Positions 21,011-30,268 of a DNA stretch of 30,268 nt are shown here, one piece after another. Both the position numbers and the translations under genes were made by a program. Source of the stretch: Mesotaenium endlicherianum (taxonomy: Eukaryota; Streptophyta; Zygnematophyceae; Zygnematales; Mesotaeniaceae); assembly GCA_009602735.1 (NCBI GenBank), contig WELA01006660.1, forward strand, positions 3,974-34,241. The letters run 5' to 3'. The notes below the pieces were generated by a model. It did not search any database and was not told the DNA's origin. It was given only the letters and a program-made list of their open reading frames with translations. The first letter of the stretch is position 1. Each line of letters starts with the position of its first letter.

Positions 21011-22290
21011 ATGGCCGATCCTCAAGACCAACAGCAAGCTTTCGAAGGAAGCCCTTCCTCTCCAAAACACCCTCCTCCAGCGCCGATGGGAGAGCCCACT
21101 CAAGAAAATCTGCAACAACAAGAAGCACCACAAGGAGGAGCACACCCTCCTCCAGCGCCGATGGGAGAGCCTGCTCAAGGAAATCTGCAACAACAAGAAG
21201 CACCACAAGGAGGAGCACCGTCCAATCCCGTGGCAGTCGCTATAGCAAAGTTGACCCCACCATAAGGAGTTCCCGCAAATGAGTGGGCAGCCTTCCTAAT
21301 GACCGTCCACAACCAAGTGGGCTTGGCCACCTATGGAGCAACCGTGCAAGCGTCAAGAGAAGCTATGGCTGCCATGGTTGCCCCTATTGCGAGCAATGCT
21401 CAAAATCCAGCCCCGGCTCAAGCGCCTCCACAAGAGCCAACGAGAGCAAGGAAACTCATCAAGCCCGGCAAACCCGACACTTTCAACCCCGGGAAAGGTG
21501 CCAACCTGAATTTATGGCTCTACCAAGTGGAGACGTACCTCGCACTCCTTGAAGTACCCGAGGAGGACTACGTTCCTTTTGCTGTTACCTTACTTAGAGG
21601 AGCAGCAACATCATGGTGGCAAAACTATCAAGCGGCTATATATCAAGCTATGGCGCACCCCATGCTCGGCCAAGAGCCCCCACCATCATATGCAAGATGG
21701 GCAGATTTTCGTGAGGCCCTCAAGAAGCAATTCATGCCCATCAATGCGGAGAAGATTGCCCGAGGAAAGCTCCACCATCTCAAGCAAACGACGTCCGTTC
21801 AAGAGTATACATCCAGATTTCACGCCCTCACTCTTGAGATCCCCAACATGTCTCTCGAGGAGAAGATTGACCGTTACATCTTTGGCCTCAAACCCAAGGT
21901 GGCAAAGGAAGTGGAGTTACGCGACTTGACGGACTTCTCAAAGATCATTGAAGTGGCCCAAAAGGTGGATACCTTGGATTTCAAGCACTCCGTGCCTTCA
22001 TCTTCACGGGTACCGACGACGCGGGTGTACGCAGCCCCTTCCACATCCGAATCTGGACCCACACCCATGGAAATCGGAGTTATTAAAAGGGACCCCGCGG
22101 CTGCCCGGAAGAGTGGAAGACCCTCCAATGACACTTATGATGCAAGAAACCAGCAAGGAGTGAAAGCAAGACTCTCCCCGGCTGAAAAAGAAGCTCTCAT
22201 GACGGCTGGACTATGCTTTATTGCAAGGCAAAGGGCCATCGTGCACTCTCATGCCCCAAAAAGTTGTCAAAAAACGGACAGCGCCGGTAG
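21011..22290 (+). pseudogene. Element A gag, broken
   Basis: Homologous to the intact gag of region B (27186-28466). Starts MADPQDQQQAFEGSP. A TAA at 21263-21265 stands where B has CAA. A one-T deletion near 22217 (CTTTA against CTTTTA in B) shifts the frame at the zinc knuckle, destroying its CCHC motif. The central gag domain (LNLWLYQVETYLALLEVPE; EKIDRYIFGLKPKVAKEVEL) stays open at 21299-22216. Confidence 0.9.
21068..21217 (+). repeat. 75-bp tandem duplication in gag (A)
   Basis: Two 75-bp units starting at 21068 and 21143, encoding the 25-residue unit that begins HPPPAPMGEP and ends in a Gln/Gly-rich segment. In frame, few mismatches. Confidence 0.9.
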
Positions 22291-22304
22291 GCCAGGAGCC
22301 TACC
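22269..22304 (+). promoter_or_regulatory. -1 ribosomal frameshift signal (A)
   Basis: Heptamer A-AAA-AAC at 22269-22275, a 10-nt spacer, then a perfect 7-bp stem GGTAGGC/GCCTACC with 5-nt loop at 22286-22304. Identical to the copy in region B. The upstream one-base deletion means ribosomes reach it in the wrong frame in A. Confidence 0.7.
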
Positions 22305-22954
22305 ACCCCAAGACCCACTTCACGAGAAGGCAACACGCCAAGTGAGGTGGAGACCCCCGTTGAAGACGACGTTCCAGCCCCAATGAGTTTGAGAGGTTAC
22401 CTTGGAGGAGAGAAGGTCCACATCTTGGTGGATAGCGGAGCTCAAGGCAACTTCATTGCTGCAGATTTTGCCACCAAGCACGGTATTACTATGCGAACTC
22501 TTGACCACGACGAGGAGATTATGATGCCCGATGGATTCTCCTATACTACCCCTTCCAAGAAGACGTACCCCTCGGCACTCTCTATCAAGTCCTTCAAGGA
22601 TAAAGTAGTGTTCTCCCCCATGCAATTGGGCAAGTACGACGTCATCCTAGGGACGCCTTGGTTGACCAAGCACAACCCCCAAGTTGATTGGAGGACTGGT
22701 ACTATCAAGATCAAGAATGACATCACTTCGAGAATCTGTATTTTGCGCGCAATCTAGAATATCCGGACCCAAGACATCCAGAAGCCGGCACACGAGATAC
22801 TATTGTCCGCCCTCCAACTCAAGAGACTTGTGAGGAAGGGACACGAGCTTCTTTTGGCCTTGATCACGCCAAAGACATCAAGAAAGACATCGAGAGTCAA
22901 GAAGGCAGCCCCGTTCCCAAGGAGATACAAGAAGTCTTAGAGGACTACAAAGAA
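22276..22954 (+). pseudogene. Element A protease and linker, broken
   Basis: Retropepsin-like domain with VHILVDSGAQGNF and later VILGTPWL. TAG at 22755-22757 replaces CAG of B, and a one-A deletion near 22872 shifts the frame before RT. Together these cut protease off from the RT-integrase ORF. Confidence 0.88.
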
Positions 22955-25876
22955 GTGTTCTCCCCGGAATTGCCCAAGGGCCTACCCCCCAAAAGATTCG
23001 TAGACCACAAGATAGAGTTGGAGCCCGGAAGCAAGCCCATCTCTCGGCCTACGTTCAAAATGTCATACACGGAGCTAGACGAAGTCAAGAAGCAAATCAA
23101 GGAGCTACTGGAGCATGGCTTCATTCGACCTAGCAAGTCGCCATTTGGAGCCCCGGTGCTATTTGTCAAGAAGAAAGATGGTACCTTGAGGATGTGTGTG
23201 GACTATCGCGCCCTCAACAAGATCACCATCAAGAATCGATACCCGCTGCCGCGCATGGATGAGCTCATGGACCGGCTGGTTGGAGCCAAGTACTTCACGA
23301 AGATTGACTTACGGAGCGGCTACCACCAGATTCGCATCGCAGAACCGGACATAGAGAAGACGGCATTCAGGACAAGATATGGACATTTTGAGTTCATGGT
23401 CCTGCCATTTGGACTCACCAACGCGCCAGCAACTTTCATGACTATGATGAACACCATATTTCAGCCCATGTTGGACAGATTTGTGGTGGTATTCATCGAT
23501 GACATCCTTATCTACAGCAAGACCCTTGAAGAGCATGCGAGACACTTGAAAGAAGTCCTTGAAGTATTGAAGCAAAACAAGCTATTTGCGAAGGAGTCAA
23601 AGTGCGAGTTTGCCAAACAAGAAGTGGAGTTCCTAGGTCTCCACGTGACTGCTGATGGCATCAAGATGGACCCCAAGAAGACCACGGTGGTGGAGGAATG
23701 GCCAACCCCCACGACCAAGAAAGAACTCCAGTCATTCTTGGGATTTGCCAATTGGTACAGAAAATTCATCCAAGGCTTCTCGCACATAGCAGCCCCCCTG
23801 ACAGATCTACTCAAGAAGGACAGGCTATATACATGGACCGAGAAAGAGGAAGAGGCATTTCAAGAGTTAAAGCGAAGATTGACCACATCCCCGGTGCTCA
23901 CACTCCCAAGTCCAAACCCAGATTGGCCCTTCCACGTCATCACCGATGCATCTTCCTATGCAATAGGAGCAATCCTGCTTCAAGACCAAGGCAAGGGACT
24001 GCAGCCCATCGCCTACGAGTCAAGGAAGCTAAATCCAGCCGAGCAAAATTATACAACCACGGAGCGAGAGGCATTGGCGATTGTACATGCCTTGAAGGTT
24101 TGGCGCTGCTACGTTGAAGGACGCAAAGTACTGGTCACCACGGACCACGAGGCGTTAAAGCACCTCCAAACGCAGCCGTATCTCTCAAGGAGACAAGCAA
24201 GATGGAGCGGATACTTGCAACAATACAACATCACGATTCAGTACCAGCCCGGCAAGACAAACCCGGCTGACCCCCTCTCAAGACTGCAATTAAATGCAGT
24301 GATGGTATCCCTGAAGACAGATCTGGAAGCTCGATTTTCAGCCGCCTATGAAAGAGACCCTTACTACAAGAACGGAGAAGCAGCCTTGGACCCATGCAAG
24401 AAGCAAGAAGGCAATTATTGGGTGAGGCAAGATACGGGCCAGAGATGTGTTCCTAATGACATAGACCTCCGGCTCTTGCTTCTACGAGAAGCACACGACA
24501 ACCCTCTTGGAGGACACTTTGGAATCCTAAGGACCACGGGCGTTCTAGCTAGGACTTATTGTTGGCCAGGCATGTCTAAGCAAGTCAAGGAGTACTGCAG
24601 GAGCTGTGACACATGCCAAAGAATCAAGCCATCATCGCAAAAGGCGGGAGGACTCCTCCAACCACTACCAATCCCCGAAAGACAATGGACGGACATCTCA
24701 ATGGACCTTATCGTGGACTTGCCCGTGACACCTCGAGGCCATAATGCAATACTCACGGTGGTGGACAGACTTACCAAGATGGCTCATTTTATTCCCACGA
24801 CGACTAAGGCTACAGCACCACAACTTGCAAGACTCATCTTTGACAACATCTTCCGACTCCATGGACTACCATCAAGAATTGTGTCAGATAGAGATCCAAG
24901 ATTCACAAGCCATTTCTGGAAAAATCTCTTCAAGAACTTGGGTACATCGCTGGATATGTCTACTGCCTACCACCCACAATCAGATGGGCAAACCGAGCGT
25001 ATGAATCGTACCCTAAAGACCTCTCTAAAGGCCTACGTGTCTACCCTCGAGCAAGACTGGGACATGTACTTGACCCCCCTCGAGTTTGCCTACAACAACA
25101 CTACGCAGGCCTCTACCCAAGAGTCCCCATTCTTCCTCAACTATGGCTTCCATCCGACCACGCCACTGAGCTTCACGGCTGGCCATGATGAAGTACCTGC
25201 AGCCACAGATTTTATGGAGACATTAGAAGCAGCCCTTACAGCAGCGAAGAAAGCTCTACAACACGCGCAAGATGCTCAAGCAAGAGTGGCGAACAGATCC
25301 AGAAGAGAAATTACGTACAGAGTGGGTGACAACGTGTTACTATCATCCAAGAACATTTCCCTGAACAACAGGCCTGCCGGCAGCAAGTTCTCTCCCAAGT
25401 ATTTGGGACCCTTCAAGATTATCCAGCAAGTCAACCCCGTTGCTTTCAAGCTAGAACTTCCCCAGACTATGCACATCGACCCCGTATTCCACGCTTCCCT
25501 CTTCAAGCCATATGTGCAACCCGACAACAAGTTCCCAGGACGTGTGACAACCCCACCAGCCCCAACAATAGTGGATGATCATTTGGAGTACGAAGTGGAA
25601 GACATAGTGGCTATGAGAAATTTCAGGAGACAGCAGCAATACTTGATCAAGTGGAAAGGATATCCAGATTCGGAGAATAGTTGGGTGGCGGCGCACTACC
25701 TTGACAAAGTTCAGAGAAAGTTGAAGCGCTTCCATGCCGCCAACCCCCATCTTGGACCAGCCCCAAGTCTCTCTACTAGAAGCCCGAAGACTTCAGGGAG
25801 GCAGCCTGCCACCATCAAGAAGCAGCAGAAGACCCCTTGGAGGCAGCCTGCAAGAACAAGAAAGAGGAAAAATTGA
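22955..25876 (+). pseudogene. Element A RT-RNase H-integrase-chromodomain ORF
   Basis: A 973-codon open frame, itself intact but severed from its natural gag-pro start; the ATG at 22955 is internal. RT about residues 20-200 with [32 protein letters not shown] and the catalytic FIDD at about 180-183. RNase H about 325-440 ([29 protein letters not shown]). Integrase has an HHCC finger ([10 protein letters not shown]...CRSCDTC) and a DDE core ([41 protein letters not shown]). A GPY/F-type region ([11 protein letters not shown]) follows, then a chromodomain about 870-925 ([25 protein letters not shown]) and a basic Arg/Lys/Gln tail. This order and the C-terminal chromodomain define chromoviruses, where the domain is thought to steer integration to chromatin. 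Confidence 0.93.
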
Positions 25877-26645
25877 CATTAGACACTCTTCTCTTCTCGC
25901 AGTTTCTGGACAGAAAACTAAAACTGCTACTGGTAATAGGTCTCTGCATAATAAATTCTGAAAATTTACCTGGCTGTAGTCCATGAGTAGCCGGTCATTT
26001 AGAGTCCAAGTTTGCTCAATTTGGAGCACTGGTGAGAGAGATATGATGCTCTAAGTAGAAGGGGGTCAGGCTGCTGGCATTGTTAGGGCAGAATATGCCT
26101 TCTGACATTGTGCCCTCCCCTGAACTTGGAATGCTCTGAAACTCAAGACTCTGGTAGAACATCTTACAGCGCCCAGTTTGAGACTTAGTTTGGAGCATTT
26201 GGAGAAGTATAGAAGGACTTATGATTTTCAGAAGTTTCTGCACAGATTTGGAGGAGTGCCTACTCTCTCAGCTCTCAACGACACTCCAGAAATGAGAATG
26301 CTCTCAAATTTGGTGACCCGGTAGAGTTCTCCGACGCGGTCCGTCTGGCACTCGAATTTTCAGATTTGGAGCAGTTCTGTGGCCGCTATGAATTTTTGAG
26401 TTCGTGGCAGATTCTGGGCCAACTTGTACAATTTTCTTTATCATTAAGGAGTAGGCTAGCCAATAAGGTCACACCACCTACGACCTTGCCTAGTCTACCT
26501 TACATGTGTAGCACCTGACTTGGCGCCTTTGACTAGTCCTCTTCACATGTGTGGCATCTGACTTGAAACTGTTGACTAGTTTGCTCCACATGTGTAAGAC
26601 CTGACTTGACGCGCCGAGACGTCGCTTTTTCTATCGGGGGGGTGA
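25877..26645 (+). other. Element A 3' noncoding region with polypurine tract
   Basis: About 770 bp between the pol stop and the LTR. No ORF of interest. Ends with GGGGGGGTGA at 26636-26645 directly before the LTR, the likely plus-strand primer. Confidence 0.8.
26502..26612 (+). repeat. 43-bp tandem repeat before the polypurine tract
   Basis: Units begin ACATGTGT at 26502, 26545 and 26588, exactly 43 bp apart, each followed by a TGACTTG segment. The first two also carry GACTAGT; the third unit is partial. Confidence 0.85.
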
Positions 26646-27148
26646 TGTAGTGATTTGAGTTATTATATATTAGTTTGCATATATTTTAATGTTTTCAAAT
26701 ATATTTGGAGTAGTATTGTGTGGAGTCAAGTGTGAATAGGTACTCTAGTAACTTGGTTCATGTCCTTTGAACCTTCCAAGGCATTTTCGAAGTTAGAGGA
26801 AAGACCTAGAAGAACTCCATGTGGCAAAAGTCAAATGTGCCATTTTTAGGTCAAAAGGACATGTGTACATTATTCTAGAAAGAGGTGGCAAGTTTTGGGA
26901 TGTGTTGGGTGCCAACACATCAACATACACCTTCCTAGAAATTACTTATGTAGCAAGTATATAAACAAGAGCTAGAACATAGAAAGACATTCCAGAATCA
27001 CTCTTGTACTTGCCAAAATCCAGAAATATATTAACTTTCAAGAAGCCATCTCTCTTTCAAGAAGCTACCACTTGTGTTCAAAGATCCTTGTCTTGAATAG
27101 ATAAAGTATTCTGTTTTACTAAGTACTTTATCTATCTGTTTCACTACA
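26646..27148 (+). repeat. Shared middle LTR (503 bp)
   Basis: Same ends and length as 20471-20973. Follows the polypurine tract of A and precedes the primer site of B, so it acts as 3' LTR of A and 5' LTR of B. TATATAAA at 26958-26965. Confidence 0.95.
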
Positions 27149-27149
27149 G

Positions 27150-27161
27150 TGGTATCGGAGC
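27150..27161 (+). other. Element B primer binding site (tRNA-iMet type)
   Basis: TGGTATCGGAGC, identical to that of element A, one base after the LTR. Confidence 0.85.
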
Positions 27162-27185
27162 TAGGCACTTTGGTAGCACAAGAAG

Positions 27186-28466
27186 ATGGCCGATCCTCAA
27201 GACCAACAGCAAGCTTTCGAAGGAAGCCCTTCCTCTCCAAGACACCCTCCTCCAGCGCCGATGGGAGAGCCCACTCAAGAAAATCTGCAACAACAAGAAG
27301 CACCACAAGGAGGAGCACACCCTCCTCCAGCGTCGATGGGAGAGCCTACTCAAGGAAATCTCCAACAACAAGAAGCACCACAAGGAGGAGCACCGTCAAA
27401 TCCCGTGGCAGCCGCTATAGCAAAGTTGACCCCACCACAAGGAGTTCCCGCAAATGAGTGGGCAGCCTTCCTAATGACCGTCCACAACCAAGTGGGCTTG
27501 GCCACCTATGAAGCAACCGTGCAAGCGTCAAGAGAAGCTATGGCTGCCATGGTTGCCCCTATTGCGAGCAATGCTCAAAATCCAGCCCCGGCTCAAGCGC
27601 CTCCACAAGAGCCAACGAGAGCAAGGAAACTCATCAAGCCCGGCAAACCCGACACTTTCAACCCCGGGAAAGGTGCCAACCTGAATTTATGGCTCTACCA
27701 AGTGGAGACGTACCTCGCATTCCTTGAAGTACCCGAGGAGGACTACGTTCCCTTTGCCGTTACCTTACTTAGAGGAGCAGCAACATCATGGTGGCGTAAC
27801 TATCAAGCGGCTATATATCAAGCTATGGCGCACCCCATGCTCGGCCAAGAGCCCCCACCATCATATGCAAGATGGGCAGATTTTCGTGAGGCCCTCAAGA
27901 AGCAATTCATGCCCATCAATGCGGAGAAGATTGCCCGAGGAAAGCTCCACCATCTCAAGCAAACGACGTCCGTTCAAGAGTATACATCCAGATTTCACGC
28001 CCTCACTCTTGAGATCCCCAACATGTCTCTCGAGGAGAAGATTGACCGCTACATCTTTGGCCTCAAACCCAAGGTGGCAAAGGAAGTGGAGTTACGCGAC
28101 TTGACGGACTTCTCAAAGATCATTGAAGTGGCCCAAAAGGTGGATACCTTGGATTTCAAGCACTCCGTGCCTTCATCTTCACGGGTACCGACGACGCGGG
28201 TGTACGCAGCCCCTTCCACATCCGAATCTGGACCCACACCCATGGAAATCGGAGTTATTAAAAGGGACCCCGCGGCTGCCCGGAAGAGTGGAAGACCCTC
28301 CAATGACACTTATGATGCAAGAAACCAGCAAGGAGTGAAAGCAAGACTCTCCCCGGCTGAAAAAGAAGCTCTCATGACGGCTGGACTATGCTTTTATTGC
28401 AAGGAAAAGGGCCATCGTGCACTTTCATGCCCCAAAAAGTTGTCAAAAAACGGACAGCGCCGGTAG
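27186..28466 (+). CDS. Element B Gag polyprotein, intact
   Basis: 426 aa. N-terminal Pro/Gln-rich part with two 25-residue repeats, central gag domain (LNLWLYQVETYLAFLEVPE; LHHLKQTTSVQEYTSRFHAL; IDRYIFGLKPKVAKEVEL), and zinc knuckle CFYCKEKGHRALSC. The stop TAG lies at 28464-28466, 13 nt after a slippery heptamer, within the 5' arm of a hairpin. The protease continues in the -1 frame, with about 79 nt overlap. Start chosen as the first ATG after the primer site. Confidence 0.93.
   Translation: MADPQDQQQAFEGSPSSPRHPPPAPMGEPTQENLQQQEAPQGGAHPPPASMGEPTQGNLQQQEAPQGGAPSNPVAAAIAKLTPPQGVPANEWAAFLMTVHNQVGLATYEATVQASREAMAAMVAPIASNAQNPAPAQAPPQEPTRARKLIKPGKPDTFNPGKGANLNLWLYQVETYLAFLEVPEEDYVPFAVTLLRGAATSWWRNYQAAIYQAMAHPMLGQEPPPSYARWADFREALKKQFMPINAEKIARGKLHHLKQTTSVQEYTSRFHALTLEIPNMSLEEKIDRYIFGLKPKVAKEVELRDLTDFSKIIEVAQKVDTLDFKHSVPSSSRVPTTRVYAAPSTSESGPTPMEIGVIKRDPAAARKSGRPSNDTYDARNQQGVKARLSPAEKEALMTAGLCFYCKEKGHRALSCPKKLSKNGQRR
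27243..27392 (+). repeat. 75-bp tandem duplication in gag (B)
   Basis: Units start at 27243 and 27318, same arrangement as in A, so the duplication predates the split of the two copies. Confidence 0.9.
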
Positions 28467-28480
28467 GCCAGGAGCCTACC
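28445..28480 (+). promoter_or_regulatory. -1 ribosomal frameshift signal (B)
   Basis: In the gag frame the codons TCA AAA AAC place A-AAA-AAC (28445-28451) in the exact X-XXY-YYZ phase. A 10-nt spacer and a perfect 7-bp hairpin (28462-28468 with 28474-28480, loop CAGGA) follow. A -1 slip there leads straight into the open protease frame. Confidence 0.75.
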
Positions 28481-30268
28481 ACCCCAAGACCCACTTCACG
28501 AGAAGGCAACACGCCAAGTGAGGTGGAGACCCCCGTTGAAGACGACGTTCCAGCCCCAATGAGTTTGAGAGGTTACCTTGGAGGAGAGAAGGTCCACATC
28601 TTGGTGGATAGCGGAGCTCAAGGCAACTTCATTGCTGCAGATTTTGCCACCAAGCACGGTATTACTATGCGAACTCTTGACCACGACGAGGAGATTATGA
28701 TGCCCGATGGATTCTCCTATACTACCCCTTCCAAGAAGACGTACCCCTTGGCACTCTCTATCAAGTCCTTCAAGGATAGAGTAGTGTTCTCCCCCATGCA
28801 ATTGGGCAAGTACGACGTCATCCTAGGGACGCCTTGGTTGACCAAGCACAACCCCCAAGTTGATTGGAGGACCGGTACTATCAAGATCAAGAATGACATC
28901 ACTTCAAGAATCTGTATTTTGCGCGCAATCCAGAATATCCAGACCCAAGACATCCAGAAGCCGGCACACGAGATACTATTGTCCGCCCTCCAACTCAAGA
29001 GACTTGTGAGGAAGGGACACGAGCTTCTTTTGGCCTTGATCACGCCAAAAGACATCAAGAAAGACATCGAGAGTCAAGAAGGCAGCCCCGTTCCCAAGGA
29101 GATACAAGAAGTCTTAGAGGACTACAAAGAAGTGTTCTCCCCGGAATTGCCCAAGGGCCTACCCCCCAAAAGATTCGTAGACCACAAGATAGAGTTGGAG
29201 CCCGGAAGCAAGCCCATCTCTCGGCCTACGTTCAAAATGTCATACACGGAGCTAGACGAAGTCAAGAAGCAAATCAAGGAGCTACTGGAGCATGGCTTCA
29301 TTCGACCTAGCAAGTCGCCATTTGGAGCCCCGGTGCTATTTGTCAAAAAGATGGTACCTTAAGGATGTGTGTGGACTATCGCGCCCTCAACAAGATCACC
29401 ATCAAGATTCGATACCCGCTGCCGCGCATGGATGAGCTCATGGACCGGCTGGTTGGAGCCAAGTACTTCACGAAGATTGACTTACGGAGCGGCTACCACC
29501 AGATTCGCATCGCAGAACCGGACATAGAGAAGACGGCATTCAGGACAAGATATGGACATTTTGAGTTCATGGTCCTGCCATTTGGACTCACCAACGCGCC
29601 AGCAACTTTCATGACTATGATAAACACCATATTTCAGCCCATGTTGGACAGATTTGTGGTGGTATTCATCGATGACATCCTTATCTCCAGCAAGACCCTT
29701 GAAGAGCATGCGAGACACTTGAAAGAAGTCCTCGAGTTATTGAAGCAAAAGAAGCAATTTGCAAAGGAGTCAGAGGAAGAGGCATTTCAAGAGTTAAAGC
29801 GAAGATTGACCACATCCCCGGTGCTCACACTCCCAAGTCCAAACCCAGATTGGCCCTTCCACGTCATCACCGATGCATCTATCTATGCAATAGGAGCAAT
29901 CCTGCTTCAAGACCAAGGCAAGGGACTGCAGCCCATCGCCTACGAGTCAAGGAAGCTAAATCCAGCCGAGCAAAATTATACAACCACGGAGCGAGAGGCA
30001 TTGGCGATTGTATATGCCTTGAAGGTTTGGCGCTCCTACGTTGAAGGACGCAAGGTACTGGTCACCACGGACCACGAGGCGTTAAAGCACCTCCAGACGC
30101 AGCCGTATCTCTCAAGGAGACAAGCAAGATGGAGCGGATACTTGCAACAATACAACATCACGATTCAGTACCAGCCCGGCAAGANATACCGGCCCGGCAA
30201 GACAAACCCGGCTGACCCCCTCTCAAGACTGCAATTAAATGCAGTGATGGTATCCCTGAAGACAGATC
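28452..30268 (+). pseudogene. Element B protease-RT-RNase H, broken
   Basis: Protease is intact (VHILVDSGAQGNF, VILGTPWL) and continuous with the RT N-terminus up to a stop at 29360-29362. A 4-bp deletion relative to A at about 29345-29350 (after LFVKK) shifts the frame. RT sequence resumes from about 29365 and is then open to the window end ([29 protein letters not shown]). About 246 bp present in A (23600-23845) are missing at about 29773, an in-frame loss of the RT connection region before RNase H. Near 30185 an 18-bp imperfect duplication contains an N. Confidence 0.9.

Larger units (their letters stand above)
20471..27148 (+). mobile_element. Element A: Ty3/gypsy chromovirus, LTR to LTR
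   Basis: Two 503-bp LTRs (20471-20973 and 26646-27148) flank gag, protease, RT, RNase H, integrase and a chromodomain in the Ty3/gypsy order. About 15 mismatches and no length difference between the LTRs by eye, roughly 97% identity. It sits inside element 1's protease. The right LTR also serves as the left LTR of internal region B. It cannot be autonomous: gag and protease carry two nonsense and two frameshift changes. Confidence 0.93.
26646..30268 (+). mobile_element. Element B: second copy in tandem, runs off window
   Basis: LTR, primer site, intact gag, protease and damaged RT/RNase H, closely similar to element A along its length. Integrase, chromodomain and the right LTR are beyond the window. 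Confidence 0.92.

Noticed and set aside
22955..22957. ATG as true start of pol in element A
   Set aside because: It is an internal Met. In copy B the same region is read continuously from the protease, and A is cut off by a one-base deletion at about 22872.
1..30268. CRISPR arrays, tRNA genes, bacterial operons
   Set aside because: No regularly spaced short repeats, no convincing cloverleaf with T-loop consensus, and the genes are intron-bearing eukaryotic genes.

Overview
The window is nuclear DNA from a green-lineage eukaryote, most likely a streptophyte (a streptophyte alga or early-diverging plant). It carries spliced genes with GT-AG introns and plant-type versions of conserved eukaryotic genes: a PPR4-like organelle RNA factor, a BPM-type MATH-BTB protein, an RNF14-like RWD-RBR E3 ligase, a DXO1-like decapping/deNADding enzyme and BUD31. 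It also holds Ty3/gypsy chromovirus retrotransposons with an initiator-tRNA-Met-like primer site. Isolated N bases (4055, 13494, 30185) indicate a draft assembly. I cannot name the species. No bacterial, plasmid or CRISPR features are present.

Layout of the genic part. 88-2005 (+): 3' part of a PPR4-like gene, five exons visible. 2006-4876: intergenic, with a 112-bp GT microsatellite. 4877-6317 (+): two-exon BPM gene. 7122-10122 (-): seven-exon RNF14-like gene, about 610 codons. 10123-10631: short divergent spacer. 10632-14015 (+): DXO1-like gene with at least 13 exons, including a 24-nt microexon behind a G-rich tract; one exon boundary is unresolved near an N. 14016-16995: AT-rich intergenic DNA with an isolated degenerate 18S rRNA fragment at 15258-15345. 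16996-17686 (-): three-exon BUD31 gene. I joined exons by matching phases and family conservation. All visible introns in these models are GT-AG.

Layout of the repeat part. 18478-20470 is the left end of one LTR retrotransposon (element 1: LTR, PBS, gag, start of protease), cut inside the protease by a second family. That family forms a tandem: LTR (20471-20973), internal region A, a shared middle LTR (26646-27148), then internal region B running off the window. A has a nearly intact RT-RNase H-integrase-chromodomain ORF but broken gag and protease. B has an intact gag and protease but a broken, partly deleted RT. In both, gag and pro-pol lie in a -1 frame relation, with a canonical A-AAA-AAC heptamer followed 10 nt later by a perfect 7-bp hairpin that contains the gag stop codon. 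This looks like a programmed -1 frameshift signal and is the most notable element in the window.

The host genes lean towards RNA biology: plastid trans-splicing (PPR4), RNA 5'-end quality control (DXO1), spliceosome (BUD31) and ribosome-associated ubiquitination (RNF14). I see no sign that they form a functional cluster, apart from the head-to-head RNF14/DXO1 pair.
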